Positions 32,858 through 44,100 of a stretch of 64,000 bases of DNA are shown in pieces. The stretch is from Brevibacillus panacihumi W25. GTDB taxonomy: Bacteria > Bacillota > Bacilli > Brevibacillales > Brevibacillaceae. The notes beneath the pieces were generated by a model. That model was not told the DNA's origin. It did not search any database and saw only the letters and a program-made list of their open reading frames with translations. Numbering within the stretch: the stretch's first letter is position 1; every line of letters begins with the position of its first letter. The translations under genes and the position numbers were made by a program. The stretch lies in contig NZ_KI629782.1 of the NCBI RefSeq assembly GCF_000503775.1, forward strand, positions 558,001 through 622,000, in the 5' to 3' direction.

Positions 32858-33916
32858 CAACTCCAGCATAACTTCATGAAATTTCTCCGTCTCTTCAAAA
32901 TGCGGGAAATGGGCAGATTCTTCAAACCAGATAAATTGTTTCTCCGGCGCCTTCAGTTTTTCGAAGTAGCTGTATGCCACAGCGGAGGGTGTCATATAAT
33001 CATGTCTGCCCATGCAAAAAATGACGGGGACCGCCAATTCCGGAACGGTATCCGCAAGCTTTACATTCCTGGTCTGCGGCAGGATTGCGTGGCGGGGAAA
33101 AAAAACCCCCAAGACAAGCCGTATTCCATCCATCCAGGAGTACTCGGGGGCCAGCAAGATTCCTTCGATCATGTCTGCGTATGTATCACTCCCCCGCTCG
33201 GAACCGCCAAAGGCCATGACCCACTTCCGCTCCAGTGTCGCATCCTCTCGCGGATTCTGGTAAGGAGGAGCGCCAATTGCCTCCAGTTCGCGGACCGCTT
33301 CTATGAGATTTCGACGCTTTGCTTCCTCAAGCACGTACCGATAGGAAATCAACTCTCCCTGCGGCGAGTCTGCCACTTGTCCGACACCGATATACGCGTA
33401 ATAGTGTTCGGGATATTTTTGGACGGTCCAGGTCGCGAGAAGACTCCCCCACGAATGCCCTACAATGAAGATTTTGGGCTGCTGGAACCTCTCTTTCAAG
33501 TATTCCGTCAACTGGCGCGTATCTTCGATGAGGGTGTCGAGCTTCATATCCTCATCTGTCAGATTCCAGTGATAGGATTTCCCGGCGCCGCGCTGGTCCC
33601 AATTCACGACGACAAAGTCGTTTTCCAGCTCGCTTTGGTAACGGCGCGCATAGGCGATTTGCGGATAGCCAGGACCGCCATGCAGAAAAAGCACGACCGG
33701 ATTGCTGCGATCTTTTCCGCGAATCAGGATCGACTGCTTGACTCCCCCAAGCTCGACCTCCTCCAAGCTCGCAACGCTGTTTGGCAACACTGCCCCATGC
33801 TCATCTTTCAGGGAAGGAGTCCAGGTCGGGAAGAGCAAAAAAAGGAGCAGCAATCCCAGCGCAATCACTGTATTTCGTATTTTCTTGTGTTTCGAACCCG
33901 TCTTTGTTTTTCTCAT
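32816..33916 (-). CDS. Membrane-anchored or secreted alpha/beta hydrolase, proline iminopeptidase-like (366 aa)
   Basis: A basic start and hydrophobic segment (VIALGLLLLFLLFPTW) form a signal or anchor. The body is of the S33 type: HGGPGYPQIAY, NWDQRGAGKSY, nucleophile GHSWGSLLA, acid in GRHDYMTP and His in SAHFPHFEE. S33 enzymes remove N-terminal proline or hydrolyse esters; the substrate is unknown. The start at 33916 puts the basic residues first, but no strong ribosome-binding site is seen, and 33961 is an alternative. Confidence 0.83.
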   Translation of the reverse strand: MRKTKTGSKHKKIRNTVIALGLLLLFLLFPTWTPSLKDEHGAVLPNSVASLEEVELGGVKQSILIRGKDRSNPVVLFLHGGPGYPQIAYARRYQSELENDFVVVNWDQRGAGKSYHWNLTDEDMKLDTLIEDTRQLTEYLKERFQQPKIFIVGHSWGSLLATWTVQKYPEHYYAYIGVGQVADSPQGELISYRYVLEEAKRRNLIEAVRELEAIGAPPYQNPREDATLERKWVMAFGGSERGSDTYADMIEGILLAPEYSWMDGIRLVLGVFFPRHAILPQTRNVKLADTVPELAVPVIFCMGRHDYMTPSAVAYSYFEKLKAPEKQFIWFEESAHFPHFEETEKFHEVMLELKKAMMRVPAGIPS

Positions 33917-33973
33917 ATTGCCATTATATTGATGACGTTCTGCTGACACAAGAGAAGGCATAACGATACCGAA

Positions 33974-35122
33974 TTACCGAACGACTCCGCTCACCAGCCA
34001 ACGATGCACGCCTCCCAGCAGACAGACCGTAGCCGTGACGAAAAATGCGATGAAATGGGCGTGGTGCCAGTTGCTGAGCAGGCCTGCCACAATCGGGCTG
34101 ATGACTGCTCCAAGGGAAAGCACCGCCGAGTAGACGCTAAAGACACTTCCGTACAGCTCCCTGGGCGAATAGACGGTGAGTATCGTCGCCAAGGCGGGGA
34201 AAAGCACGCCGAAGCAGCCGCCCATCAGGAACATCATCACCTGAATCGGGACAGGCGCCCCGATCGCCAGGATGTAGAGCAAAAAACTCAATACGGCGAA
34301 CGACGCGAAGATCCGGTTTTCTACGGAGATTTTCAGAAGCCAGAACTGGCTGAGGATCGCGAGGGTCCCAAGCCCCTTTAAACTAAAGAGAATTCCTGTC
34401 ACAGCCGGAGACAATCCCTGCCGCTGAATGAGCAACGGAACCTCGTAAATGATGGTTCCTTGGGCGTACAGCACAGCAAATCCGCCTAAAAAGGCCGGGT
34501 ACAGCATCTTGTTTTCAAATACGCCGATCAAGCCCTTATTCCCGGTCACCTGGGTCTTCAGTTGGGTGTCTGGCGCGACATCGACACGCTTGGGCAGGAC
34601 GAGCCAAGCAAACACCCCGACGGCGATCATCAAGTAGCCAAGCAGCACAAAGGATTGCCCATAGCCAAATTGAACCGCCAAAAAGCTGCCGACCGCCGGC
34701 GAAACGATTCCTGCCGAGGTGAGCACCAGGCCTTTTTGTCCCATCAACTGGCCCTGCTCCAGCTCTGTCCGTCCCGTCTCTCCCAGCATGGCGGAACAAG
34801 CAGGCGAGACAAACGCCATCAAAAACCCCAGCATCAGGCGAAAGGCAAAAAACCCTTCGGTATTCTTGACCACTCCTTGGCCAATCAGCATGAAGCCAGC
34901 CAGAATCAAGCCGCCAGCGATAAACCACTTCTTGGGAAAGCGGTCCAAAAAGGGACCAGCGATCAGATTCCCGGTCAAGTTGCTGACTGCGTACGCCCCC
35001 AAAACAAAACCGATTACAGCCGCAGAGACACCCAGCAGATTCAAATATGGCGCCAGCAGCGGCGTTTGAGCATGCATGTCAAAGGCGACGACAAATAACA
35101 CGACAAACAGGAGAACCCGCAT
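33974..35122 (-). CDS. MFS transporter (382 aa)
   Basis: Twelve helices with the loop 2-3 motif AGPFLDRFPKKWFIAGGLI and the repeat of helices in the second half. It belongs with sugar or drug exporters of the MFS; substrate unknown. The ATG at 35122 has GGAGGGG 6 bases upstream. It is on the same strand as the S33 hydrolase, 57 bases upstream, and could be co-transcribed. Confidence 0.85.
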   Translation of the reverse strand: MRVLLFVVLFVVAFDMHAQTPLLAPYLNLLGVSAAVIGFVLGAYAVSNLTGNLIAGPFLDRFPKKWFIAGGLILAGFMLIGQGVVKNTEGFFAFRLMLGFLMAFVSPACSAMLGETGRTELEQGQLMGQKGLVLTSAGIVSPAVGSFLAVQFGYGQSFVLLGYLMIAVGVFAWLVLPKRVDVAPDTQLKTQVTGNKGLIGVFENKMLYPAFLGGFAVLYAQGTIIYEVPLLIQRQGLSPAVTGILFSLKGLGTLAILSQFWLLKISVENRIFASFAVLSFLLYILAIGAPVPIQVMMFLMGGCFGVLFPALATILTVYSPRELYGSVFSVYSAVLSLGAVISPIVAGLLSNWHHAHFIAFFVTATVCLLGGVHRWLVSGVVR

Positions 35123-35246
35123 GGTATCCCCCTCCTCTCTCCTGTAGACCAAGCTTTGTCCCAGTATATGAGGAGAGTCGTCCAAGTAGGATTAAATAGT
35201 GAAAGAACCCTGTGCATACGCACAAGGCTCTCGTCATCGATCTTCT

Positions 35247-36845
35247 TTAGTTGTGAATGGCCTTCAAGCCCAGCGAGCTTTCGTGGAATTTGATACTGGA
35301 ATATTTTTCCATAGCCACACGGAGTTGATATTCGCTTTCAAACAGCATGACAGGACGACCATAGCGGTCTGTCACCGTCTTGTTTTTCAGTGCATCCAGT
35401 GCCGCCTTTTCCCCTTCGAGCCAGCGGGCAATCTGGTACGGCATGCGAGTGAGCATGATGTCCACGCCATACTCCGCTTTGAGGCGATACTCCAATACCT
35501 CGAACTGCAGCACGCCAACCACCCCGATGATCAGCTCTTCCATCGGATAGGTGCGGAACAGTTGGACGGTCCCTTCTTCGGTCAACTGCATGATGCCTTT
35601 TTGGAACTGCTTGTGCTTCATCGCATCCTTCACCATCACCTTGGAGAAGAACTCCGGCGAGAAATGCGGCATTTCTTCATATTCGAAGGACTGCCCGACG
35701 CTCAAGGTATCGCCAATCTGGAAGATGCCCGGATCAAACAGACCGATGACATCACCAGCATATGATTCATCTACGATCTCACGGTCCTGCGCCATGAATT
35801 GCACAGGCTGAGCGAGTTTGATATCTTTGCCGAGACGCACATGCTTTACACTCATGCCACGTTCAAACTTGCCGGAGCAGATCCGTAAAAACGCGATCCG
35901 GTCACGGTGAGCGGGGTTCATATTGGCCTGGATTTTGAAGATAAATCCGGAGAAGAAATTGGCGTACGGATCGATCATGCCCAGATTGCTCTTCTTCGGA
36001 GACGGCGGCGGCGCCATTTGCAAAAAGTTGTCCAGGAACGTCTGCACGCCGAAGTTATTGATCGCACTGCCGAAAAAGACAGGCGTCAGCTCTCCCTTGT
36101 TGATCAGTTCCATATCGAATTCGTCGCCTGCTACGTCCAACAGCGAGATTTCATCCTGCAACTGCTGCCAAAGCTCCTGTCCGACGCGCTCGCCGATCAG
36201 CGGGTCTTCTGCTCCCTCTACAGGGAAGAAGGAAATCTCTTCATGCTGGGTGTCTGTCTGATACAGCTCCACCCGCGATTTTTTACGATCAAATACGCCG
36301 CTAAAATAGTTGCCCATGCCAATCGGCCAGTTCATCGGATAGGAGCGAATCCCCAAGACGCGCTCAATCTCCTCCAACAGTTCGAACGGATCTTTCCCGT
36401 GGCGGTCCAGTTTGTTGACAAATGTGAAAATCGGAATGCCGCGCATTCGACAAACCTTGAACAGCTTGATCGTCTGCGCCTCTACCCCTTTGGCTACGTC
36501 GATGATCATGACAGCGGCATCTGCTGCAGTCAAAGTCCGGTACGTATCCTCACTGAAGTCCTGGTGACCAGGTGTATCCAGAATGTTGATATGATGTCCC
36601 TTGTATTCAAAATCCATGGCACTGGACGTGACGGAGATTCCACGCTTTTTCTCGATTTCCATCCAGTCGGATGTGGCATGCTTGGAGTTTTTACGTCCTT
36701 TTACCACGCCGGCTTCGCGAATCGCCCCACCGTAGTAGAGGAGTTTTTCCGTCATGGTCGTCTTGCCCGCGTCCGGGTGGGAAATAATAGCAAAGGTGCG
36801 CCGTTTTGCAATCTCATTTTCCCATAGTGGATTGGTTTGACTCAT
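35247..36845 (-). CDS. prfC: Peptide chain release factor 3 (532 aa)
   Basis: RF3 is the GTPase that removes RF1/RF2 from the ribosome after termination. G1 is SHPDAGKTT near residue 21, the RF3-specific GVVKGRKNSKHATSDWM follows, then switch II DTPGHQDFSED and G4 NKLDR, with a typical RF3 C-terminus. The ATG at 36845 has AGGAG 7 bases upstream; several earlier ATGs in frame lack one. RF3 is patchily distributed in Bacillales. A small hairpin follows at 35202-35230. Confidence 0.96.
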   Translation of the reverse strand: MSQTNPLWENEIAKRRTFAIISHPDAGKTTMTEKLLYYGGAIREAGVVKGRKNSKHATSDWMEIEKKRGISVTSSAMDFEYKGHHINILDTPGHQDFSEDTYRTLTAADAAVMIIDVAKGVEAQTIKLFKVCRMRGIPIFTFVNKLDRHGKDPFELLEEIERVLGIRSYPMNWPIGMGNYFSGVFDRKKSRVELYQTDTQHEEISFFPVEGAEDPLIGERVGQELWQQLQDEISLLDVAGDEFDMELINKGELTPVFFGSAINNFGVQTFLDNFLQMAPPPSPKKSNLGMIDPYANFFSGFIFKIQANMNPAHRDRIAFLRICSGKFERGMSVKHVRLGKDIKLAQPVQFMAQDREIVDESYAGDVIGLFDPGIFQIGDTLSVGQSFEYEEMPHFSPEFFSKVMVKDAMKHKQFQKGIMQLTEEGTVQLFRTYPMEELIIGVVGVLQFEVLEYRLKAEYGVDIMLTRMPYQIARWLEGEKAALDALKNKTVTDRYGRPVMLFESEYQLRVAMEKYSSIKFHESSLGLKAIHN

Positions 36846-37033
36846 CTTCATTCTCCTGTCGTATTCATTCGTTTTCATAGCCACATTTTATTCCCTTACC
36901 GATTATACCGACAAATCCTCCGTGCATCCACCTAGTAATTTTTTTACAACACGCCTATAATGTTAGAAGTAAAAATTTTTTGAACGCAAGCCGATCCATG
37001 TATTGGATCGAAGCTGCTCTGAGGAGGGAACTC

Positions 37034-38554
37034 ATGTCTACCAACTTGGAAACACGTGTCAAGGATTTTCGCAATTTCGTCAAGAAAATAGCCAGCTACA
37101 ATCAGGCATTGGCTGTTCTGCATTGGGATATGCGAACCCAAGCTCCCCGCAAAGGAATGGATGCCCGCTCTGAAGTGATTGGCACCCTTTCGGCAGAGCA
37201 ATTCAAATTGGCGACCTCCAAGGAAATGGAAGCTTTTCTTGAAGAGTTGACAGACAGCGCTACTCTTGACTCTCTTGACCCGATCACGCGGCAGAGCGTA
37301 TTGGAATGCAAAAAGGAATATGACCGCAACAAGCAGATCCCGGCGGAAACTTATCAGGAGTTCGTGGTACTCACCTCACAAGCCGAGACCGTCTGGGAAG
37401 AAGCTCGTGAAAAAAATGACTTCGCGATGTTCCAGCCTTACCTCGAGAAAATCGTCGCCTTCCAGCTCAAGTTTATCGAATACTGGGGCACAGATGGCAA
37501 AAACAAATACAACACCCTGCTGGACTTGTATGAGCCTGGCATGACGGTTGACCAGCTCGACAGCATTTTCGCTACCTTGCGTGAAAAGACCGTCGAGCTG
37601 GTAGCAGCTATCGCCCAGTCGCCAAACAAACCAGATACCTCGTTCCTTACCAAGTATTTCCCTGCTGGAGAACAAGAGGCGTTCAGCCGCTTTGTGCTGG
37701 AGCGCATCGGATATGACTTCCAGGCAGGCCGGATGGATCGAAGTGTTCATCCATTCTGTACTTCGTTCAATCCTGGAGATGTGCGCATTACCACCCGTTT
37801 TGACGAGCATGACTTCAACAATGCCCTGTTCAGCTGCATTCACGAAGCTGGTCACGCGATGTATGAGCAAAATGTCGATCCTGCGCTCCTGTTCACACCG
37901 TTGTGCGATGGCACCTCTATGGGTATTCACGAATCGCAATCCCGTTACTGGGAAAATATGGTGGGACGCAGTCTGCCGTTCTGGAAAGGCATGTACGGCG
38001 AATTGCAAAAAGCCTTCCCGACCCAATTTGCCGATGTCAGTGTAGAGAGCTTTTACCGCGCGATCAATCAGGTGACGCCGTCGTTCATTCGCACCGAATC
38101 CGATGAAGTAACCTACAATCTGCATGTAATGATTCGCTATGAGATTGAAAAAGGCTTGATCAATGGCACTATACAAGTAGCCGACCTTCCGCGGATTTGG
38201 AATGAGAGGATGGAAGAATATCTGGGTGTGGTTCCTCCTACTGACACCTTGGGCGTGCTGCAAGACGTTCACTGGGCGGGCGGCAGCTTTGGCTACTTCC
38301 CTACCTATTCTCTCGGCAATGTCTATGCTGCTCAGTTTGCCCATGTGATGCAGCAGGAAATCAACGGCTACGAAGAGCTGATCGAAAAAGGAGATTTTGC
38401 TCCGATCCGTGAATGGCTGAAAGTGAAGATCCATCAATACGGCAAAATGAAAAGCCCGCGTGAGCTGGTAGAGGCTATCACGGGCGAAGGCACCAACGCC
38501 ACGTATCTGATGGATTATCTCGTAAAAAAATACACGGCGATCTACAAGCTGTAA
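37034..38554 (+). CDS. M32 family metallocarboxypeptidase (506 aa)
   Basis: A zinc carboxypeptidase of the Taq/Pfu type. The zinc motif is IHEAGHAMYEQ near residue 273, followed by the downstream ligand region GIHESQSRYWEN; family signatures AVLHWDMRTQAP near residue 36 and RTESDEVTYNLHVMIRYEIE are present. Length is typical. The ATG at 37034 has GAGGAGG 6 bases upstream. A -10-like TATAAT lies at 36956-36961. The glycosylase gene begins one base after its stop codon. Confidence 0.93.
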   Translation: MSTNLETRVKDFRNFVKKIASYNQALAVLHWDMRTQAPRKGMDARSEVIGTLSAEQFKLATSKEMEAFLEELTDSATLDSLDPITRQSVLECKKEYDRNKQIPAETYQEFVVLTSQAETVWEEAREKNDFAMFQPYLEKIVAFQLKFIEYWGTDGKNKYNTLLDLYEPGMTVDQLDSIFATLREKTVELVAAIAQSPNKPDTSFLTKYFPAGEQEAFSRFVLERIGYDFQAGRMDRSVHPFCTSFNPGDVRITTRFDEHDFNNALFSCIHEAGHAMYEQNVDPALLFTPLCDGTSMGIHESQSRYWENMVGRSLPFWKGMYGELQKAFPTQFADVSVESFYRAINQVTPSFIRTESDEVTYNLHVMIRYEIEKGLINGTIQVADLPRIWNERMEEYLGVVPPTDTLGVLQDVHWAGGSFGYFPTYSLGNVYAAQFAHVMQQEINGYEELIEKGDFAPIREWLKVKIHQYGKMKSPRELVEAITGEGTNATYLMDYLVKKYTAIYKL

Positions 38555-38555
38555 C

Positions 38556-39143
38556 ATGACCGGCATTGATTTTACCGAGCGGTGGCTGCCGACCTATATC
38601 CGGCGTGATCTGGTCGTGCTTTTTTGCGGGATCAACCCTGGACGCGTCTCCGCCACCGCGGGGTATCATTACGCCAATCCAGCCAACCTTTTTTGGCGCG
38701 GCCTGCATCAGGGCGGTCTGACTCCGCGCCAGCTTGCGCCTGAAGAGACGGCAATGCTGCTCGATTTCAGCTACGGCATCACGGATCTGGTCTCACGCCC
38801 GACCCGCTCCTCTGTAGACCTGCGCGAGGAGGATTTTGCGCAAGGCTCGGAGCAATTCGTCGCGATGGTTCGAACCTATCGTCCCCTCGTCATTTGCTTT
38901 AACGGGATTACCGCCTTTCGTCAGGCCAGCGGTCAGAAAAAGGGATCGGTCACCCTCGGAATACAATCCGAACGGTATTTTGCCACTGAGGATTGGGCGG
39001 GAAGTTATGTCTTTGTCATTCCTTCCACGAGCGGCGCCAACGCCTCCTTCACCCGTGAAGAGCGTCTGGCCATGTTCGGTGAGCTAAGCCGTTTTTTGAT
39101 AGAGAAAAACTGGCATCCGCTTCATCCGCCGGGCAACGCATAG
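38556..39143 (+). CDS. Mug-type G/U mismatch-specific DNA glycosylase (195 aa)
   Basis: This TDG/Mug uracil-DNA glycosylase removes U or alkylated cytosine from mismatches with G. The catalytic loop FCGINPGRVSA near residue 23 and the minor-groove loop IPSTSGANASF near residue 155 are visible. It starts one base after the M32 stop codon, so the two are probably one operon. A long hairpin terminator follows. Length is slightly above E. coli Mug. Confidence 0.9.
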   Translation: MTGIDFTERWLPTYIRRDLVVLFCGINPGRVSATAGYHYANPANLFWRGLHQGGLTPRQLAPEETAMLLDFSYGITDLVSRPTRSSVDLREEDFAQGSEQFVAMVRTYRPLVICFNGITAFRQASGQKKGSVTLGIQSERYFATEDWAGSYVFVIPSTSGANASFTREERLAMFGELSRFLIEKNWHPLHPPGNA

Positions 39144-39156
39144 CAAGAGCAAGCCG

Positions 39157-39215
39157 AAAAAAGGTCCTGTCGCACGAACGCTATGGAAGCAGTTCTGTGG
39201 ACGGACCTTTTTTAT
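39157..39215. terminator. Terminator between mug and yitJ
   Basis: AAAAAAGGTCC pairs with GGACCTTTTTT around a loop of about 36 bases, between convergent genes. Confidence 0.7.
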
Positions 39216-39231
39216 ATACCTGCACGTTTCT

Positions 39232-41100
39232 TCACCCTTGAACGGGCACCTTTAAAAGCTCGCTTTGCTGGCGCGTATACTGGATCAGCTCTGCCGCCAT
39301 CGCATAGTAATTGAAAGGCGTAATCAGGTAGATTCCCCGGAAGTAGTGGATCGCGGTATCGACCAGCTCCTTGGCGATCTTGATGCCTTCCTGACGCGCT
39401 TCCTCGCCCTGCACCCGTTTCATCCGCTCCAATGCTTCAGCCGACAGCTTGATGCCAGGCACCTCGTTATGCAGAAACTCCGCATTGCGCTGACTGGTCA
39501 GCGGCATGATCCCGATAAAAACAGGTACGCCGATATGCTTCGTCGCTTCGTAGACCAGCTTGATGGACTCCGCATCATAGACGGGCTGCGTCATGATGTA
39601 ATCTGCCCCCGCCTCTACTTTCTTCTCCAGACGTGCGATCGCAGCATCAATCTGCCGGACATTTGGGTTAAAAGCAGCCCCAACGATAAATTGCGCTTTT
39701 TGTTTCAACGGTCTGCCTGAAAACGAGATGCCCTCGTTCAATTGCTTCACCATCCGAATTAAATCGAAGGAGGTAACATCAAAAACAGAGCTTGCCCCAG
39801 GCAAATCGCCAAAGCGGGACGGGTCTCCGGTGATGACGAGGATCTGGTCGATCCCCAGAGCGTGCAGCCCCATCAGATGGGATTGCTGTCCGATCAGATT
39901 GCGGTCACGGCAAGCCAAATGCAGCAAGGGATCGATTCCGTATCGGCTTTTCATCAATGCGCCAAGAGCCATGTTGCTCATCCGAACAGTTGCCAACGAA
40001 TTATCTGCCAAAGTAATTGCGTCAGCCCCCGCGTTATGCAGTTCACAGCACCCTTCCAGGAATGATTCGGCATCGAGGTCGCGTGGGGGATCGAATTCAA
40101 CGATAATCGTGGTGTTGCTCTTTACTTTCTCGACGATACTGGGCCGATCCTGATCACGGATGCTCGTGACCGTGACCTGCGGCCGCTCACCCGGTACGAT
40201 TGTGGGATTGACGCGCTCCTTTGGTTCCAGAGCAGCGAGAGCATCGGCCATTGCCCGGACGTGTTCGGGGGTGGTGCCACAACAGCCTCCGATCAGCCGG
40301 ACCCCTTGCTCGCGCAGACGCAGAGCGCTCTCGGCAAAATAGTCTGCCGTAGACTTGTACGCGTACTCACCGTCTGTCAGACCTAAGCGTCCCGCATTGG
40401 GGAACGCGGATAATACAGCTCCCTCGGGTGCTTGCACTTGTTCAAAAGAGCGCAGGATTTCCGCCGGACCCAAGCGACAGTTGAGACCGATCACATCGGC
40501 CCCGGCCGTTTTCAGCCGAGCGAAAGCCTCTGTCAAGGAATAACCGTCGCGTGTCCGCCCTACCTCCAGGGTCGCAAGCTGCGTAATCAGAGGTATGTTC
40601 GTCAATGGACGAATCACATCGATGGCGAGCAGCAGCTCTTCGAGATCCAGAAACGTCTCCAGAAGCAGCGCGTCCACTCCGGCGTGGAGCAAAGCGATCG
40701 CCTGCTCCTCGTATTGATCCCGGTACTCATCCAATACTTTTTTTCGCACTCGTCCCGCCAGGATGGAACCGATACTCCCCGCTACATACCCCTCACCCTG
40801 CGCCGCTTCCCGCGCCAGACTCACGGCCTGGCGATTGATGCGGGTCACGCGATGCTCCATTCCGTACCGTGCCAGCGCATCGCGATTCGCAGCGAATGTA
40901 TTGGTCTCAAGCAAACGCGCGCCCGCCTGGTAGTAGGAATTGTGTACTTCCAGCACCAGTTTCGGGTTGGAGAGACATAATTCCTCAAAGCTGATTCCCA
41001 CGGGGACGCCCAGTCTGTGCAACTGGGTCGCCATCGCTCCATCCCCAACCAACAGATGCTGCTGGAGGTATTCGCGTAAATCTAGTTTGGTGGCCGTCAA
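39232..41100 (-). CDS. yitJ: Bifunctional homocysteine S-methyltransferase / methylenetetrahydrofolate reductase, YitJ-type (622 aa)
   Basis: The N-terminal domain (about residues 1-300) is a homocysteine S-methyltransferase with zinc ligands in GLNCRLGP and GGCCGTTPEHV. The C-terminal domain (about 320-620) is an MTHFR barrel (TIIVEFDPPRDLD, VGAAFNPNVRQID, YIMTQPVYDAE). In B. subtilis YitJ makes 5-methyl-THF for methionine synthesis and is S-box controlled. The start is TTG at 41100. It lies 32 bases downstream of metH, so it should share the SAM-riboswitch transcript. Confidence 0.92.
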   Translation of the reverse strand: MTATKLDLREYLQQHLLVGDGAMATQLHRLGVPVGISFEELCLSNPKLVLEVHNSYYQAGARLLETNTFAANRDALARYGMEHRVTRINRQAVSLAREAAQGEGYVAGSIGSILAGRVRKKVLDEYRDQYEEQAIALLHAGVDALLLETFLDLEELLLAIDVIRPLTNIPLITQLATLEVGRTRDGYSLTEAFARLKTAGADVIGLNCRLGPAEILRSFEQVQAPEGAVLSAFPNAGRLGLTDGEYAYKSTADYFAESALRLREQGVRLIGGCCGTTPEHVRAMADALAALEPKERVNPTIVPGERPQVTVTSIRDQDRPSIVEKVKSNTTIIVEFDPPRDLDAESFLEGCCELHNAGADAITLADNSLATVRMSNMALGALMKSRYGIDPLLHLACRDRNLIGQQSHLMGLHALGIDQILVITGDPSRFGDLPGASSVFDVTSFDLIRMVKQLNEGISFSGRPLKQKAQFIVGAAFNPNVRQIDAAIARLEKKVEAGADYIMTQPVYDAESIKLVYEATKHIGVPVFIGIMPLTSQRNAEFLHNEVPGIKLSAEALERMKRVQGEEARQEGIKIAKELVDTAIHYFRGIYLITPFNYYAMAAELIQYTRQQSELLKVPVQG

Positions 41101-41132
41101 CCTGATCCCTTCTCTCCTCTGTCATCTCTTTT

Positions 41133-44100
41133 TTAGACATCAAACACAGATGGGCCTGCGTTAAAATAGCGTGCTTCCGGATGAGCGAACACCATGGCGG
41201 AAACAGACGCTTCCGGCTCCATCATAAAGCCTTCGGTCAGTTGAACACCGATCTGTTCCGGCTTCAGCAGTCGGAACAGCTGCGCCTGATCCTCCAGACT
41301 CGGGCAGGCCGGATAGCCAAAGGAAACGCGGATTCCCTGGTACCGGGCTCCAAATCGCTCCAGCATGGTCATCTCCGCCGGATCAGGAATTCCCCAGCTG
41401 TCGCGCATGATGTGATGGATACGCTCAGCAAAGGCTTCCGCCAGTTCCAAAGCCAACGCCTGCAAGACGTGGGAGCGCAGATAATCACCCTGTTCTTTCA
41501 ACGTGCTCGATTGCTCCGAAATGCCCCCGCCTGCTGTCACTGTCAGGAACCCGACATAGTCCATCTCGTTGCTCTCAACCGGACGCAGGAAGTCGGACAG
41601 GCACAGATGCGGCTCTTCCGGTTGGCGCGGGAAAGTGAAGCGTTCCAGCACCCTGCTGTGATCCTGCGGGTCATAGACGAGGATGTCGTCTCCCTGGGCT
41701 TGGGCAGGAAAGAACTGATAGATGCCGTGTGCCGTGATATTCCCCTTCTCTTTGGCCTCTGCGAGCAATTCTTCCACCAGACCGTAGAGTTGCAAGACTT
41801 TTTCGTCACCAGTTTCGATCAGCTTGTCGACGTTGCCCCGAACACCCAGATGTTTGCCGAGAAGCATGCGCAGGTTCAGATACGGCTGCAGGTGGCTGAT
41901 CGGATAGGAGCGCAGGACATGCGGCTGGCAATCAGGCGGAATATGGATAGGAACGGTCCGGCTGACGGCAGAGCGCGCCGGAAGTTTCGCTTTCTTTTCC
42001 TCCACGGCGGGTTCTGTTGCGCCTAGCGCTTCCTGAAGCTGCTGCTGCTCCTCTACGAGACGCTGCCGCTCCTGCGGATTTTGCAGGCGATTGACCAGAT
42101 CCAGACCGTCCATGGCATCTTTGGCGTAAAGCACGATTCCGCGATACTCCGGAGCGATCCGATTGGAGGTGAACTTCCGGGTCAGAGCCGCCCCTCCCAC
42201 CATCATCGGCACATCGATCCCTGCATCACGCAAGTCCTGTGCCGTAATCACCATCTGCTGCGCCGATTTTACCAGGAGCCCTGACAAGCCAATGGCGTCC
42301 GGCTTTTGCTCCCGGCAGGCTGCGATCAATTGCTCGGGCGGCACCTTGATACCCAAGTTGACGACTTCGTAGCCATTGTTGGAGAGGATAATTTCTACCA
42401 GATTTTTCCCGATGTCATGCACATCGCCTTTGACCGTTGCCAGCAGAATCTTCCCTTTGGCCGCCGAGTCTGCCTTTTCCATGAACGGCTCCAGGAAAGA
42501 GACCGACGCCTTCATAACCTCGGCGCTTTGCAATACTTCTGCCACGATCAACTGATTGGCGTTGAACAGCCTCCCTACCTCTTCCATTCCCTTCATCAGC
42601 GGGCCATTGATGATATCGAGCGGCGCGTACTTCTCCAGCGCCAGCTTGAGATCCTCGATCAAGCCGTCCTTCGAGCCTTCGACGACATAGCGGGCGAGAC
42701 GTTCTTCCAGCGACAAGGTAGATGCCTCGACCTTTACTTCCTTCTTCTTCTGCCGATAAAACTCTGTGAAAGCAGCCAAGGTTTCGTCATTGGTATGAAA
42801 CAGCAGGTCCTCTGCCAGCTTTCTTTCCTCTTCCGGTATGCTCGCGTAGCGCTCCAGCTTTTCCGTGTTGACGATCGCATAGTCCAGTCCTGCGAGTGTC
42901 GTATGGTAGAGGAACACCGCATTCAGCACCTCGCGACCCGCTGCAGGCAATCCGAACGAGACGTTGCTCACGCCTAGGATCGTCTTGCACGCGGGCATTG
43001 CCTGCTTGATCAGCCTGATGCCTTCCACTGTCTCTTTTGCCGATCCGATGTACTGTTCGTCCCCTGTTCCGACCGGGAATACCAATGGATCGAAAATAAT
43101 ATCCTCCGGCTTCACGCCAAATTGGTTCACCAGCAGATCGTAGGAGCGCTTCGCGACCTCCAGCTTCTTCTCCCGGGTCACCGCCATGCCGGCCTCTTCA
43201 ATCGTTCCTACTACGACAGCGGCTCCGTACTGACGGATCAGCGGCGCTACCTCTTCAAAGCGCTTCAGACCGTCCTCCAGGTTGATCGAGTTGAGGATCG
43301 CTTTTCCTTGGGAATAGCGCAGTCCCAGCTCCATTACCTGCACATCTGTAGAATCGATCATCAGCGGAGCCTTCACTTTTTTACTGACAAATTGCAGGAA
43401 TTTCTCCATGTCGGCGTATTCATCCCGATCCGGATCAGCCAGGCAAATATCGATGATTTGCGCTCCCCGCTTCACCTGAGCGCGGGCGATGTCCGACGCT
43501 TCCTCGTACTGTCCTTGCGCGATCAATTCCCGAAATTTTCGCGAGCCGATCACATTGGTACGCTCTCCGACCAGCAAGGGACGGTTATCGTCTTCCACGT
43601 ATACGACCTCGATACCGGATACGGCGCTTACGGACTTCCCTGGATTCACGCGCGGCTTCAAGTCTTTCAACGCCTCTGCCATCGCCTGGATATGCTCCGG
43701 CGTGGTTCCGCAGCACCCACCTGCTACGTTGAGCCAGCCCTGCTCGGCAAATGCCCGCATTTTGGCGGCAAGTCCTTGCGGCGTCTCGTGGTAGTGGCCG
43801 TTTTCATCCGGCAATCCGGCATTGGGATAACAGCTTACACCGCAATTCGCCAAACCGGACAAGGTACGCAAATGATCGCGCATGAATTCCGGACCTGTGG
43901 CACAGTTGAGTCCCACAGAGACAGGCTGCAGATGCTCCAGTGAAAAATAGAAAGCCTCGATGTTTTGCCCAGCCAGCGTCGTCCCCATCGGCTCGATCGT
44001 ACCGGAGATCATCACCGGCACCTCGATTCCGGTCTCTGCAAAAGCTTTGCGAATCCCAATCCCGCCTGCCTTGACATTGAGGGTGTCCTGGGACGTCTCC

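Noticed and set aside
32876-33946. A 356-codon plus-strand frame opposite the proline-iminopeptidase-like gene
   Set aside because: The minus-strand frame contains the complete S33 catalytic residues; the plus-strand frame has none and lacks a ribosome-binding site.
35907-36827. A 306-codon plus-strand frame opposite prfC
   Set aside because: Mirrors the GTPase coding sequence and has no protein-like motif.
37376-38566. A 396-codon minus-strand open frame opposite the M32 carboxypeptidase gene
   Set aside because: It mirrors a well-supported plus-strand gene with a complete zinc motif, has no ribosome-binding site, and its translation has no recognisable domain.
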